The translations under genes and the position numbers were made by a program. The notes under the pieces are model-generated. The model was given only the letters and a program-made list of their open reading frames with translations, ran no database searches and was not told the DNA's origin. Positions 16,026-24,022 of a stretch of 64,000 nt of DNA are shown here, piece by piece. Position 1 is the first letter of the stretch. Each line of letters opens with the position of its first letter. The DNA lies in contig NZ_LSHB01000028.1 in NCBI RefSeq assembly GCF_001643375.1, forward strand, positions 1 to 64,000. The letters run 5' to 3'. Origin of the DNA: Chryseobacterium sp. FP211-J200 (GTDB lineage Bacteria; Bacteroidota; Bacteroidia; Flavobacteriales; Weeksellaceae).

Positions 16026-16105
16026 AAAAGATACAAAAAAAAGGCAAAAGATTCAGGCTTTAGAATTGAAATCATTTATCATTTATAATTCATCATTAAC
16101 CGATT

Positions 16106-16717
16106 ATGGCACTCGAGGATTACAACAAAAAACGGAACTTCAAAGAAACTTCAGAACCAAGTGGAAAGGAAAAGGCGAGCGGTAAAAAACTGAAGTTCGT
16201 GATTCAACGCCACGCAGCGTCGAGGTTGCATTACGATTTTCGGTTGGAGATGGAAGGTGTTCTGAAAAGTTGGGCCGTTCCAAAAGGGCCGTCATTGAAT
16301 CCTTCTGACAAACGTTTGGCGATGATGGTGGAAGATCATCCATACGAATATAGAACTTTTGAAGGCTCGATTCCAAAGGGAAATTATGGCGCTGGTGAAG
16401 TGGAAATTTGGGATGAAGGAACTTACGAACCGATTGAAAAGGTAAAAGGCAAAACCGATGACCTTTTGATGCGCGCCGAACTGCATAAGCAATCTCTGAA
16501 ATTCATTCTTCACGGTAAAAAATTGAAAGGCGAATTTGCATTGTTCAAAATCAAAAATCCGCAAGAGGACAATGCTTGGCTGCTCATCAAACATAAAGAC
16601 GATTTTGCGGTTTCCGATGATTATGATGCAGAAGAACACACATCCAAAAACTCAAAAGTAACGGCTTATCTAGAAGGGAAAGACAGTAAAAAAAAAATAC
16701 CGCCTCCGAAAGCATAA
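16106..16717 (+). CDS. ligD: LigD N-terminal fragment: 3'-phosphoesterase domain (upstream part of a frameshifted ligD)
   Basis: The 203-residue product is the phosphoesterase domain of multidomain LigD: FVIQRHAASRLHYDFRLEMEGVLKSW, VEDHPYEYRTFEGSIPKGNYGAG, then LHGKKLKGEFALFKIK. It ends 30 bases after a run of ten A (16688-16697). One extra A there would join it directly to the next open frame, giving ...DSKKKNTASESIKHFKNYTP..., a normal linker into the ligase domain. So this is very probably one gene, 16106-18645, broken by a single-base deletion, assembly error or slippage site. The domain trims 3' ends in end joining. Confidence 0.88.
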   Translation: MALEDYNKKRNFKETSEPSGKEKASGKKLKFVIQRHAASRLHYDFRLEMEGVLKSWAVPKGPSLNPSDKRLAMMVEDHPYEYRTFEGSIPKGNYGAGEVEIWDEGTYEPIEKVKGKTDDLLMRAELHKQSLKFILHGKKLKGEFALFKIKNPQEDNAWLLIKHKDDFAVSDDYDAEEHTSKNSKVTAYLEGKDSKKKIPPPKA

Positions 16718-16782
16718 AGCATTTTAAAAATTACACGCCAGCACTTTCCGGTGAGAAAAAATTATCGGAATTCATCACGCCG

Positions 16783-18645
16783 ATGTTGTGCAAAACAACA
16801 GATAAAGCCTTTGATGATGAGGATTGGGCATTTGAGATAAAATGGGACGGTTATCGTGCAATTGCGGATTTGAGAAATGATTCTATCGGATTATATTCCA
16901 GAAACGGCCTCGATTTTTCTCAGAAATTCAAAAAAGTGGCGAATGCAATAAAACTTCAGGAACACGAGATGATTCTGGATGGTGAAATTGTCGCATACGA
17001 TGACAAAGGAAAACCAAACTTTCAATGGCTACAAAGAATCGGCGATAATCCTGATTTGGCTTTGATCTATCAGGTTTTCGATTTGCTTTGGCTAAATGGA
17101 CATTCGACGGAGGAACTGACTTATCTTGAACGAAAAGAATTGTTGAAAGAAGCTTTGGTTCAGAACGACATTGTCCAATTTCACGACCATATTATCAAAG
17201 ACGGAAAAGATTTTTATCAAGTTGCCAACGACTTAGGTTTGGAAGGAATTGTTGCTAAAAAAACCGACAGTACTTACAAAGAAGGCGTTCGAAGTTCGGA
17301 ATGGCTGAAGATTAAAATCAATCAAACCGACGAAGCAATTATCTGCGGTTTTACCGAACCAAAAGGCTCCCGGAATAAATTTGGTTCCCTGATTTTGGGA
17401 AAATATCTGAACGGTGAAATGATTTTCTGCGGACACACTGGAACGGGTTTCAATGACAAAACGCTTTCCGAACTTCATCAATTAATGAAACCTTTGATTA
17501 TAGAAAAATCAGTTTTCAAGATCACGCCGAAAACGAATGCGAAAGCGACTTGGATAAAACCACAATTGGTTGCGGAAATCAAATTTACGGAAGTCACCAA
17601 GGATTTTATTTACCGTCATCCCGTTTTCCTGCGGCTTCGCGACGATGTGAAACCGAACGATGTGGAATTCAATTCTGAAAATAAATCAAAAAATGAGATT
17701 GTGAAAAAAGCCGAACCAAAAACCAGAACTGCCAAAAACGAAATCACTAAAAAAATCGGAAAACAAGAATTGAAACTGACCAATCATAACAAAATCTATT
17801 TCCCCGATGATGACGTGAGCAAAGGCGATGTGATAGATTATTATCAAAGCATTTCGAAATATATTCTGCCACATCTCAAAGCGCGACCGCAATCTATGAA
17901 CCGTTTTCCGAACGGTATCAAAGGTCTCAGTTTTTATCAAAAAGATGCGTCAGAAGAAACGCCAGATTGGATTGAGATTGAAAAAGTATTTTCGGAAAGC
18001 AGTGACAAATACATCAATTATATCATTTGTAATAACAAGGAAACTTTGGCCTATCTCAACAATCTTGGTTGCATCGAACTCAATGTCTGGACAAGCCGAT
18101 TGCCAAAAGCTGATTTTCCGGATTACTTGGTTTTGGACCTTGACCCATCAGACAAAAATACTTTTGAAGACGTCATTGAAACGAGTTTGGCCGTGAAAGA
18201 AGTTCTTGATTTGGCAGGAATCAAGGCCGTTCCGAAGACTTCGGGGAGTTCTGGAATTCACATTTACATTCCGATGGGTGCGAAATACGATTACGACCAA
18301 GTCAAGGATTTTGGACATCTCTTGATGCAAATGGTTCATCAGAAATTGCCTGATTTGACAACGCTTGAAAGAAGTCTTCAAAGACGTGATAAGAACAAAA
18401 TCTATCTTGATTATCTTCAAAACCGTCGTGGGCAGACGCTTGCGAGTGTTTACAGTCTTCGTCCGAAAGAAGGCGCGACCGTTTCGATGCCGTTGGAATG
18501 GGACGAAGTGAAAGTTGGATTAAAACCTTCGGATTTCAATATTCATAATGCTTTAAAACGCTTGAAAGAAAAAAGCGACCTTTTCAAACCGGTTTTGGGA
18601 AAAGGAATTGATATGTTGAAAGTGATTAAAAAGTTGGAACAATAA
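16783..18645 (+). CDS. ligD: LigD C-terminal fragment: ATP-dependent ligase plus primase/polymerase domains
   Basis: The frame is open from 16690, and the first ATG is 16783, so 31 codons of linker and domain edge are lost if it starts there. The ligase motif is EIKWDGYRA near residue 18-26, followed by DGEIVAYDDKG, EGIVAKK and WLKIKINQ. The polymerase domain starts near residue 330 (LTNHNKIYFPDDDVSKGDVIDYY), with catalytic DLDPS and the TSGSSGIHIYIP stretch. Order phosphoesterase-ligase-polymerase, counting the upstream fragment, is the arrangement known for many Bacteroidota LigD proteins. With Ku it would repair double-strand breaks, if full length is made. Confidence 0.88.
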   Translation: MLCKTTDKAFDDEDWAFEIKWDGYRAIADLRNDSIGLYSRNGLDFSQKFKKVANAIKLQEHEMILDGEIVAYDDKGKPNFQWLQRIGDNPDLALIYQVFDLLWLNGHSTEELTYLERKELLKEALVQNDIVQFHDHIIKDGKDFYQVANDLGLEGIVAKKTDSTYKEGVRSSEWLKIKINQTDEAIICGFTEPKGSRNKFGSLILGKYLNGEMIFCGHTGTGFNDKTLSELHQLMKPLIIEKSVFKITPKTNAKATWIKPQLVAEIKFTEVTKDFIYRHPVFLRLRDDVKPNDVEFNSENKSKNEIVKKAEPKTRTAKNEITKKIGKQELKLTNHNKIYFPDDDVSKGDVIDYYQSISKYILPHLKARPQSMNRFPNGIKGLSFYQKDASEETPDWIEIEKVFSESSDKYINYIICNNKETLAYLNNLGCIELNVWTSRLPKADFPDYLVLDLDPSDKNTFEDVIETSLAVKEVLDLAGIKAVPKTSGSSGIHIYIPMGAKYDYDQVKDFGHLLMQMVHQKLPDLTTLERSLQRRDKNKIYLDYLQNRRGQTLASVYSLRPKEGATVSMPLEWDEVKVGLKPSDFNIHNALKRLKEKSDLFKPVLGKGIDMLKVIKKLEQ

Positions 18646-19523
18646 TTAATTCAAATTCCGATACTCCAAAGGACCTACGCCAACTTTCTGCTTAAAAAGT
18701 CTCGTAAAATGCTGCGGATATTTGAACCCTAAGTCATAAGCAAACTGACTGATAGATTTATCATCAAAAATTCTTTCTTTCGCCACTTCAATCACTTTTG
18801 ACTGGATATATTCCTGAGCAGATTTTCCTGTTTCTTTTTTGATTAAATCACCAAAATAATTGGCCGACAAATGTAATTCATCTGCAGACCAAGAAACTGA
18901 TGGCAAGCCGATACTTTGTGGTTTATCAGAAGAAAAATAATCATTCATCAATTCTTCAAATTTTTCCAAAATCCCTTTGTTTGCATTATCTCTCGTTATA
19001 AATTGTCTGTCGTAGAAACGGATACAGTAGTTTAGAAATAATTCTATATTGGAATTAATCAGCATTTTGCTGTGCTTGTCGATGGATTGCTGCAATTCAT
19101 AAGAGATTTTTTCGAAACATTCTACAACCAATTTTTTTTCTTTATCGGAAAGGTGCAAAGCTTCGTTTGAATTGTAACCAAAGAAACCAAATTCATGTAT
19201 TCTTTTTCCCAACGCGGTATTGACAAGCAAATCAGGATGGAAAACCAAAGCAACGCCGCTTGGCTGGAAAACTTCGTCACTCAAAACTTCTACAACCTGT
19301 CCCGGAGCGAAGAAAACCAAAGTGCCGGCTTGATAATCGTAGTTATTATTTCCATATTTCAAATCACCGCATTTGACTTGTTTCAAGACAATACAATCAT
19401 CTTGTGAGCCGCTCTTTTATCAGCTTTAGAATGCTCAACTATGCTTACCAAAGGATGCAGTGTTTCATTATTATTGAAATCATTATAATCCTTTATCGTC
19501 CTGAAATTCACAACTCTGTCCAT
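18646..19523 (-). pseudogene. AraC-family regulator, disrupted near the N-terminus by a -1 frameshift
   Basis: The long open part (246 codons, TTG at 19386) is an AraC protein with two C-terminal helix-turn-helices (ISQFAYDLGFKYPQHFTRLFKQKVGVGPLEYR). Upstream, a frame from the ATG at 19523 gives MDRVVNFRTIKDYNDFNNNETLHPLVSIVEHSKADK. That fits the start of its paralogs in this window and then runs to a stop. The two frames join at AAAA (19415-19418 on the complement) if one base is added, giving ...ADKKSGSQDDCIVLKQVKCG. It is either a true lesion or a homopolymer sequencing error. Effector unknown. Confidence 0.75.
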
Positions 19524-19637
19524 CTTTTCACTTATTTATCTTACAAAATTAGGTAATCAAAATCAATGATTTACACATCGTCATTCAAATCAGTAATAAT
19601 GGTAAGAGAATCCGTAATCTGTATCATTGTCAATTAT

Positions 19638-19645
19638 TACATTTG
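19638..19645 (+). promoter_or_regulatory. Candidate -7 box for the downstream AraC gene
   Basis: TACATTTG matches TAnnTTTG and lies 5 bases before the ATG at 19650. If used, the transcript would be almost leaderless. No TTG partner at normal spacing was seen. Confidence 0.4.
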
Positions 19646-19649
19646 TAAA

Positions 19650-20510
19650 ATGATAATGTTCAAAGACTTTAAAACTTACAACGAATATATTGGTCTTTCA
19701 AAACCTTTGGATAATGACATCGATGTTGGTTATTACAACCCGCCAAATATGCTTTTGAAGTCTGGACCTGTGGCTGTAGATTTTTACAGAATTTCTTTTA
19801 AAATCAATCTTAAAAATAAAAATACGCCTGAAGTCAAACCAATTACGGCAGTGTTTTTCAACAGTCCGGAAATGATTGTCAATGAAGGTTGGGATGTAGA
19901 GCCTACTTACAAAGGAATGTATCTTCAGCTTTCAAAGAAATTCATTGAGGAAAACAGATTTCTCTTCAAAACTTATCTGGATTACGGACAGCACGAAGCT
20001 TTGTATTTGACTGATGAAGAAGTTCAGGAAATTGGTGATGTTTTTAAATTAATGATGAAATATTATGAAACTGAAAAACGAAATTTCAATGTCCTTTTGT
20101 CTTATGTCAATGTGTTAATATCTTTGGTTGAAGCATTTTATAAACGTCAGTTTTCCACCGACCCGAAACAATATAATAGAGTAGTCACAGATTTTCAGCA
20201 AAGTTTGGTTGAATATTATAATCAACCGGTAAGACAACTTCCGAATGTTCAATATTTTGCTGATAAATTGGGTTTGACTGCCAATTATTTGGGTGATATC
20301 ATCAAACATTTTACCCAAAAATCTGCGCTTGAAAATATTCACGAATTTGTCATTAAAAAAGCCAAAGAATTGTTGATGGAAAACGAAAAACTCAACACTA
20401 CAGAAGTCGCTTACGAATTAGGCTTTGAGTATCCTAATTACTTTTCAAAGTTCTTCAAAAAGCAAGTTGGATTAAGTCCGAAAGAATATCGCAAGGAACT
20501 GATTAAATGA
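19650..20510 (+). CDS. AraC-family transcriptional regulator
   Basis: The product, about 286 residues from ATG 19650, has an N-terminal sensing region (MIMFKDFKTYNEYIGLSKPL) and a C-terminal AraC DNA-binding domain with two helix-turn-helices (ADKLGLTANYLGDIIKHFT and TTEVAYELGFEYPNYFSKFFKKQVGLSPKEYR). The frame is open to an ATG at 19566, but a TAnnTTTG box lies between, so I use the later start (19656 is also possible). The gene divergent from it is another AraC. Two flavodoxin-fold reductases follow, after a terminator, and are plausible targets. Confidence 0.85.
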   Translation: MIMFKDFKTYNEYIGLSKPLDNDIDVGYYNPPNMLLKSGPVAVDFYRISFKINLKNKNTPEVKPITAVFFNSPEMIVNEGWDVEPTYKGMYLQLSKKFIEENRFLFKTYLDYGQHEALYLTDEEVQEIGDVFKLMMKYYETEKRNFNVLLSYVNVLISLVEAFYKRQFSTDPKQYNRVVTDFQQSLVEYYNQPVRQLPNVQYFADKLGLTANYLGDIIKHFTQKSALENIHEFVIKKAKELLMENEKLNTTEVAYELGFEYPNYFSKFFKKQVGLSPKEYRKELIK

Positions 20511-20512
20511 TG

Positions 20513-20540
20513 AAAACGTCTTCGAAAGGAGGCGTTTTTT
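20513..20540 (+). terminator. Intrinsic terminator after the AraC gene
   Basis: AAAACGTCT and AGGCGTTTT form a stem (with G-U pairs) around TCGAAAGG, ending in six T. Confidence 0.75.
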
Positions 20541-20603
20541 GTTATCGGTAATTTGTTTCTTTTTTAATAGTAGTTTGTCGCCGTCAGTTTTTTCAATCGC
20601 TTT

Positions 20604-20611
20604 TACTTTTG
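20604..20611 (+). promoter_or_regulatory. Candidate -7 box for the flavodoxin-fold gene pair
   Basis: TACTTTTG matches TAnnTTTG, 23 bases before the ATG at 20635. A TTG exists upstream but at 26 bases, wider than usual. Confidence 0.5.
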
Positions 20612-20634
20612 TATTGTAATTAAATTTTCAATCA

Positions 20635-21318
20635 ATGAAAGCAAAAAACATCCTTTTCCTATTCCTGATTTTCTTTTCATTCGGAATACAATTAAAAGCA
20701 CAAAAGATATCTTCAAAACAGAAAACAGTCTTATTAATTAATACGCATTTGACTTATCCCGGCTGGTCTGAAGGTAAACTGAACGCCTCATTTTATAATG
20801 CTGCAAAGACTTTTTTCATTTCTAAAAACTATAAAGTTCTGGAGACAAAAGTGGAAGATGGTTATAATCCCGATGAGGAAGTGGAAAAACATCTGCAAGC
20901 TGATATAATCATTCTTCAAACGCCTGTCAATTGGGAAAACACGCCTTGGATTTACAAAAAATACGTGGATGAGGTTTTTAACAGCGCTTTAAAAAACAAA
21001 AAGTTCCTTTCCGGAGACGGACGTTCCGAAACTGAAGGTTCAAAGCAATACGGAATGGGCGGAAAAATGCAAGGCAAAAAGTTTATGATTTCTGCCACGT
21101 GGAATGCGCCTGAAGAAAGCTTCAATGACAAAAACCAATATTTGTTTAAGGGAAAAAGTGCGGATGATGCTTTGTTCAATGTTGCCGCAAATTATCTGTT
21201 CACAGGCTTTGAGGTCGTTCCAGGATATTACTGCTACGATGTTTATCACAACAAACATATTAAAGAAGACATCGAAAATTATCCTGCCTATTTGCAGAAA
21301 GTTTTTAACATCAAATAA
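20635..21318 (+). CDS. Exported flavodoxin-fold NAD(P)H:quinone reductase-like protein (MdaB-like)
   Basis: The 227-residue protein starts with a Sec signal peptide (MKAKNILFLFLIFFSFGIQLKAQ). The rest matches the next gene closely: LLINTHLTYPGWSEGKLN, ILQTPVNWENTPWIYKKYVDEVF, GDGRSETEG and KFMISATWNAPEESF. The fold is that of MdaB and related FMN/FAD quinone reductases. Most of these are cytosolic, using NAD(P)H to make two-electron reductions of quinones, so an exported version is odd: nicotinamide cofactor is not expected outside. It is the first of a tandem pair (15 bp gap), an apparent duplication in which one copy gained a signal peptide. Confidence 0.82.
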   Translation: MKAKNILFLFLIFFSFGIQLKAQKISSKQKTVLLINTHLTYPGWSEGKLNASFYNAAKTFFISKNYKVLETKVEDGYNPDEEVEKHLQADIIILQTPVNWENTPWIYKKYVDEVFNSALKNKKFLSGDGRSETEGSKQYGMGGKMQGKKFMISATWNAPEESFNDKNQYLFKGKSADDALFNVAANYLFTGFEVVPGYYCYDVYHNKHIKEDIENYPAYLQKVFNIK

Positions 21319-21333
21319 AATTATTCAATAAAA

Positions 21334-21945
21334 ATGACAATGAATTCAACTAAAAAAGTACTCTTAATCAATACCCATTTAACATACCCAAACTGGTCGG
21401 AAGGATTATTAAACGATGCTTTCAACCAAAAAGCAAAAGAATTTTTTTTGAAAAAAGGTTTTGAAGTTTTAGAAACCAAAGTAGAAGCTGGTTACAATCC
21501 GGATGAAGAAGTAGAAAAACATATCGAGGCCGATTTTATCATCTTACAAACACCCATCAATTGGTTTGGCGCACCGTGGATTTATAAAAAATATGTAGAC
21601 GAGGTTTTCAACAGCGGATTGCACAGCGCACAATTCCTTTCCGGAGATGGCAGAACAAGAGAAGATTTAACAGAACAATATGGAACTGGCGGAAAAATGC
21701 AGGGCAAAAAGTTTATGGTTTGTTCAACGTGGAATGCGCCAAAAGCCAGTTTCGATGACCCTAATCAACAGCTTTTTGAAGGCAGAAGTACCGCAGATGT
21801 TCTTATTCAAATTACCAGCAATTACCGTTTTTGCGGCGTTGAGATTGTTCCGGATTATAACTGTTTTGATATTTTCAAAGAGGGAGATATTGTGGGAGAT
21901 TTAGAAAATTATCCCAAACATTTGGAAAAGGTTTTTGAACTTTAA
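21334..21945 (+). CDS. Cytosolic flavodoxin-fold NAD(P)H:quinone reductase (MdaB-like)
   Basis: The 203-residue protein lacks a signal peptide. It has the MdaB-type sequence LLINTHLTYPNWSEGLLN, ILQTPINWFGAPWIYKKYVDEVF, GDGRTREDLTEQYGTGGKMQGKKFMVCSTWNAP, a pattern that places flavin in the loop after the first strand. Expected role: two-electron reduction of quinones or drugs in the cytosol. It is the second gene of the tandem pair and ends at a bidirectional terminator shared with the SDR gene beyond. A second in-frame ATG is at 21340. Confidence 0.88.
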   Translation: MTMNSTKKVLLINTHLTYPNWSEGLLNDAFNQKAKEFFLKKGFEVLETKVEAGYNPDEEVEKHIEADFIILQTPINWFGAPWIYKKYVDEVFNSGLHSAQFLSGDGRTREDLTEQYGTGGKMQGKKFMVCSTWNAPKASFDDPNQQLFEGRSTADVLIQITSNYRFCGVEIVPDYNCFDIFKEGDIVGDLENYPKHLEKVFEL

Positions 21946-21962
21946 TCAAACTTAATTAAAAC

Positions 21963-21999
21963 AAAAATCCCATTCAACAACTCGTCGAATGGGATTTTT
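21963..21999. terminator. Bidirectional terminator between convergent genes
   Basis: AAAAATCCCATTC (21963-21975) pairs with GAATGGGATTTTT (21987-21999). Both sides have T-run potential, and the genes at 21945 and 22018 converge here. Confidence 0.9.
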
Positions 22000-22017
22000 A
22001 AAATTTTTTTGATTCGA

Positions 22018-22776
22018 TTAAATTCTAAATCCTCCTGCAACTTCGATTCTCTGTGCATTAATCCATTTCGAATCGTCTGAACAAAGGAATGCAACCACAG
22101 TTCCGATATCATCAGGTAAACCAACTCTTCCCAAAGCCGTTTGTGAAGAAACCAACTGATTATAATCTGCACTGTCACGAACCGCACCGCCACCAAAATC
22201 TGTTTCAATAGCACCCGGAGCAATAGAATTCACTCTGATTTTTCTGCTTCCCAATTCCAAAGCCTGATATCTTGACAAAGAATCTACCGCCGCTTTCATT
22301 GCACCATAAGCGGAATATCCTGCAAATGAGAATCTTGCCAATCCAGAAGAAGTGTTCACAACGCTGCTTCCGTCATTCAGCAATGGTAATAGTTTTTGAG
22401 TTAAGAAATAAGGCCCTTTGAAATGGATATTGGTCATTGCGTCCAAGATTTCTTCGGTCGTAGTTTCAAAACTTTCATTGATTCCGATGCCTGCGTTGTT
22501 GACCAATGCATCCAATTTTGCAGATGAAAATTGAGTGTCCAAAACATTTTTCACTTCGGTTAAAAACTGGTCAAAACCTGCAGTGGTGGAAATATCCAAA
22601 GGCAAAGCAAATGCTTTCTGTCCCAAGGTTTCGATTTCTTTCACTACTTCGTCCGCAGCTTCTTTTTTGGTTTGATAAGTCAAGATGATATCGAATCCTT
22701 TTTTTGCCAATTGTAAAGCTGAATGTTTACCTAATCCACGACTTGCGCCTGTTACTAATGCTATTTTACTTGCCAT
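22018..22776 (-). CDS. Short-chain dehydrogenase/reductase (SDR) oxidoreductase
   Basis: The 252-residue classical SDR has the TGASRGLGKH cofactor loop at about residues 9-18, NNAGIG, the catalytic serine in VVNTSSGLARF, and YSAYGAMK (YxxxK) near residue 155. The early basic residues favour NADP. It ends INAQRIEVAGGFRI, like the glucose-1-dehydrogenase/FabG-like subgroup. An AraC gene lies upstream on the same strand with an 83-bp gap and is the likely regulator. Substrate unknown. Confidence 0.92.
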   Translation of the reverse strand: MASKIALVTGASRGLGKHSALQLAKKGFDIILTYQTKKEAADEVVKEIETLGQKAFALPLDISTTAGFDQFLTEVKNVLDTQFSSAKLDALVNNAGIGINESFETTTEEILDAMTNIHFKGPYFLTQKLLPLLNDGSSVVNTSSGLARFSFAGYSAYGAMKAAVDSLSRYQALELGSRKIRVNSIAPGAIETDFGGGAVRDSADYNQLVSSQTALGRVGLPDDIGTVVAFLCSDDSKWINAQRIEVAGGFRI

Positions 22777-22859
22777 TTTTATTTGTTTAATTAATGGTAC
22801 AAAGTTGGAAAATTATCGCAATAGCTTATTTGCATAAATCAAATTAAAATTTGTGAAAA

Positions 22860-23801
22860 TCAAACAATCTGCAATTCTCGGTAATTTTGTGGTGATTGCT
22901 TGCTGTATTTTTTAAAGAAGTTAGAAAAGTGCGCGACTTCTTCAAACCCCAATGTGAAAGCGATTTCCGAAATGTTCCATTGTGTTTGGGTCAGCAATAT
23001 TTTTGCTTCCTGGAAAATTCGGCTTCCTATGATTTCTCCAGTAGTTTTTCCTGTTGTTTCTTTCAAAACTCTATTGAGGTGATTCACGTGAACGCCTAAT
23101 ATTCCTGCAAAATCTGCTGGAGTCTTTAGTTGTAATAATTGACTGATGTTTTCAATCGGGAATTGTCTTTCCAATAATTCGATGAATAGAGTGGTGGTTC
23201 TGGAAGCAGCCGTTTTGGTATTTTCAACTGGCAGAATTGGTTTTAATTTCTGACCAAAATGTATTAATTCCATCACATAATTTCTCAGCAGATCATATTT
23301 ATAAACATAATCAGAATTGATTTCTTCGTGCATTTTCAGGAAAATCGCTTCGAATTGATGAAACTGTTCTGTTGATATTTGAAAAATAAAATCACTCTGA
23401 GCCGAGAAAACAGGAAGATGGTCGAGTTCCAAACCAATCTTTGAAGACGGTAAAAAATCTTTAGTAAAAACACAAAAATGTCCTGATTGCTCTGTGTTCT
23501 GATGTGTGTAGTTGTAAGGGATCTTTGGTGATGCAAACAAAACGGCGCAATCTTCAATCTCGATTGTTTTGTCTGCGTATTCCACTTTATTCTTACCATT
23601 AATTAAACTTATTTTATAGTAAGTTCTCCTGTTGTAAGGCATTTCTGTCTTCGAAGTGCAGCTCCTGTAAATCTCAGAAATATCAAAAACATTGAAATGA
23701 CCAATATCTTTATGAATGTTTTCACTCAGAAATTGGTTGATGTCAGGACAGGTGTCTCCCAAAATATCCTGATAAAATTCTTTGATGGTGATTGAGTTCA
23801 T
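22860..23801 (-). CDS. AraC-family transcriptional regulator
   Basis: The 313-residue protein has an N-terminal cupin-like sensing half (DCAVLFASPKIPYNYTHQNTEQSGHFCVFTKDFL) and a C-terminal AraC domain. There the helices in AGILGVHVNHLNRVLKETTGKT and ISEIAFTLGFEEVAHFSNFFKKYSKQSPQNYR are clear. A TATCTTTG box on the minus strand (23823-23816) lies 15 bp before the ATG. It probably controls the adjacent SDR gene. It is divergent from the SNF2 helicase. Confidence 0.9.
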   Translation of the reverse strand: MNSITIKEFYQDILGDTCPDINQFLSENIHKDIGHFNVFDISEIYRSCTSKTEMPYNRRTYYKISLINGKNKVEYADKTIEIEDCAVLFASPKIPYNYTHQNTEQSGHFCVFTKDFLPSSKIGLELDHLPVFSAQSDFIFQISTEQFHQFEAIFLKMHEEINSDYVYKYDLLRNYVMELIHFGQKLKPILPVENTKTAASRTTTLFIELLERQFPIENISQLLQLKTPADFAGILGVHVNHLNRVLKETTGKTTGEIIGSRIFQEAKILLTQTQWNISEIAFTLGFEEVAHFSNFFKKYSKQSPQNYRELQIV

Positions 23802-24022
23802 TGGTTTGTAAAAATCAAAGATACAAGATAATTGTTTTAATTGAAAGGTTTCCTGAGTTTGAGTATTTTAATTAATAAAAATTGTAACGAATACTCCGCA
23901 TTTTTTATTAATTTAGCTCACCTTAAAGATGAGGATTTCCTTTATTAAATGTACTTATTGACTTTAAAGTAAGCATCAAAAAAAATCCGAACTCATCCAA
24001 ATATCAATCACTAAAAGAAATA

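Noticed and set aside
16688-16717. Programmed -1 frameshift making LigD
   Set aside because: A ten-A run can slip, but I saw no downstream pseudoknot or stem that would mark a programmed site, so I report a disrupted gene rather than recoding.
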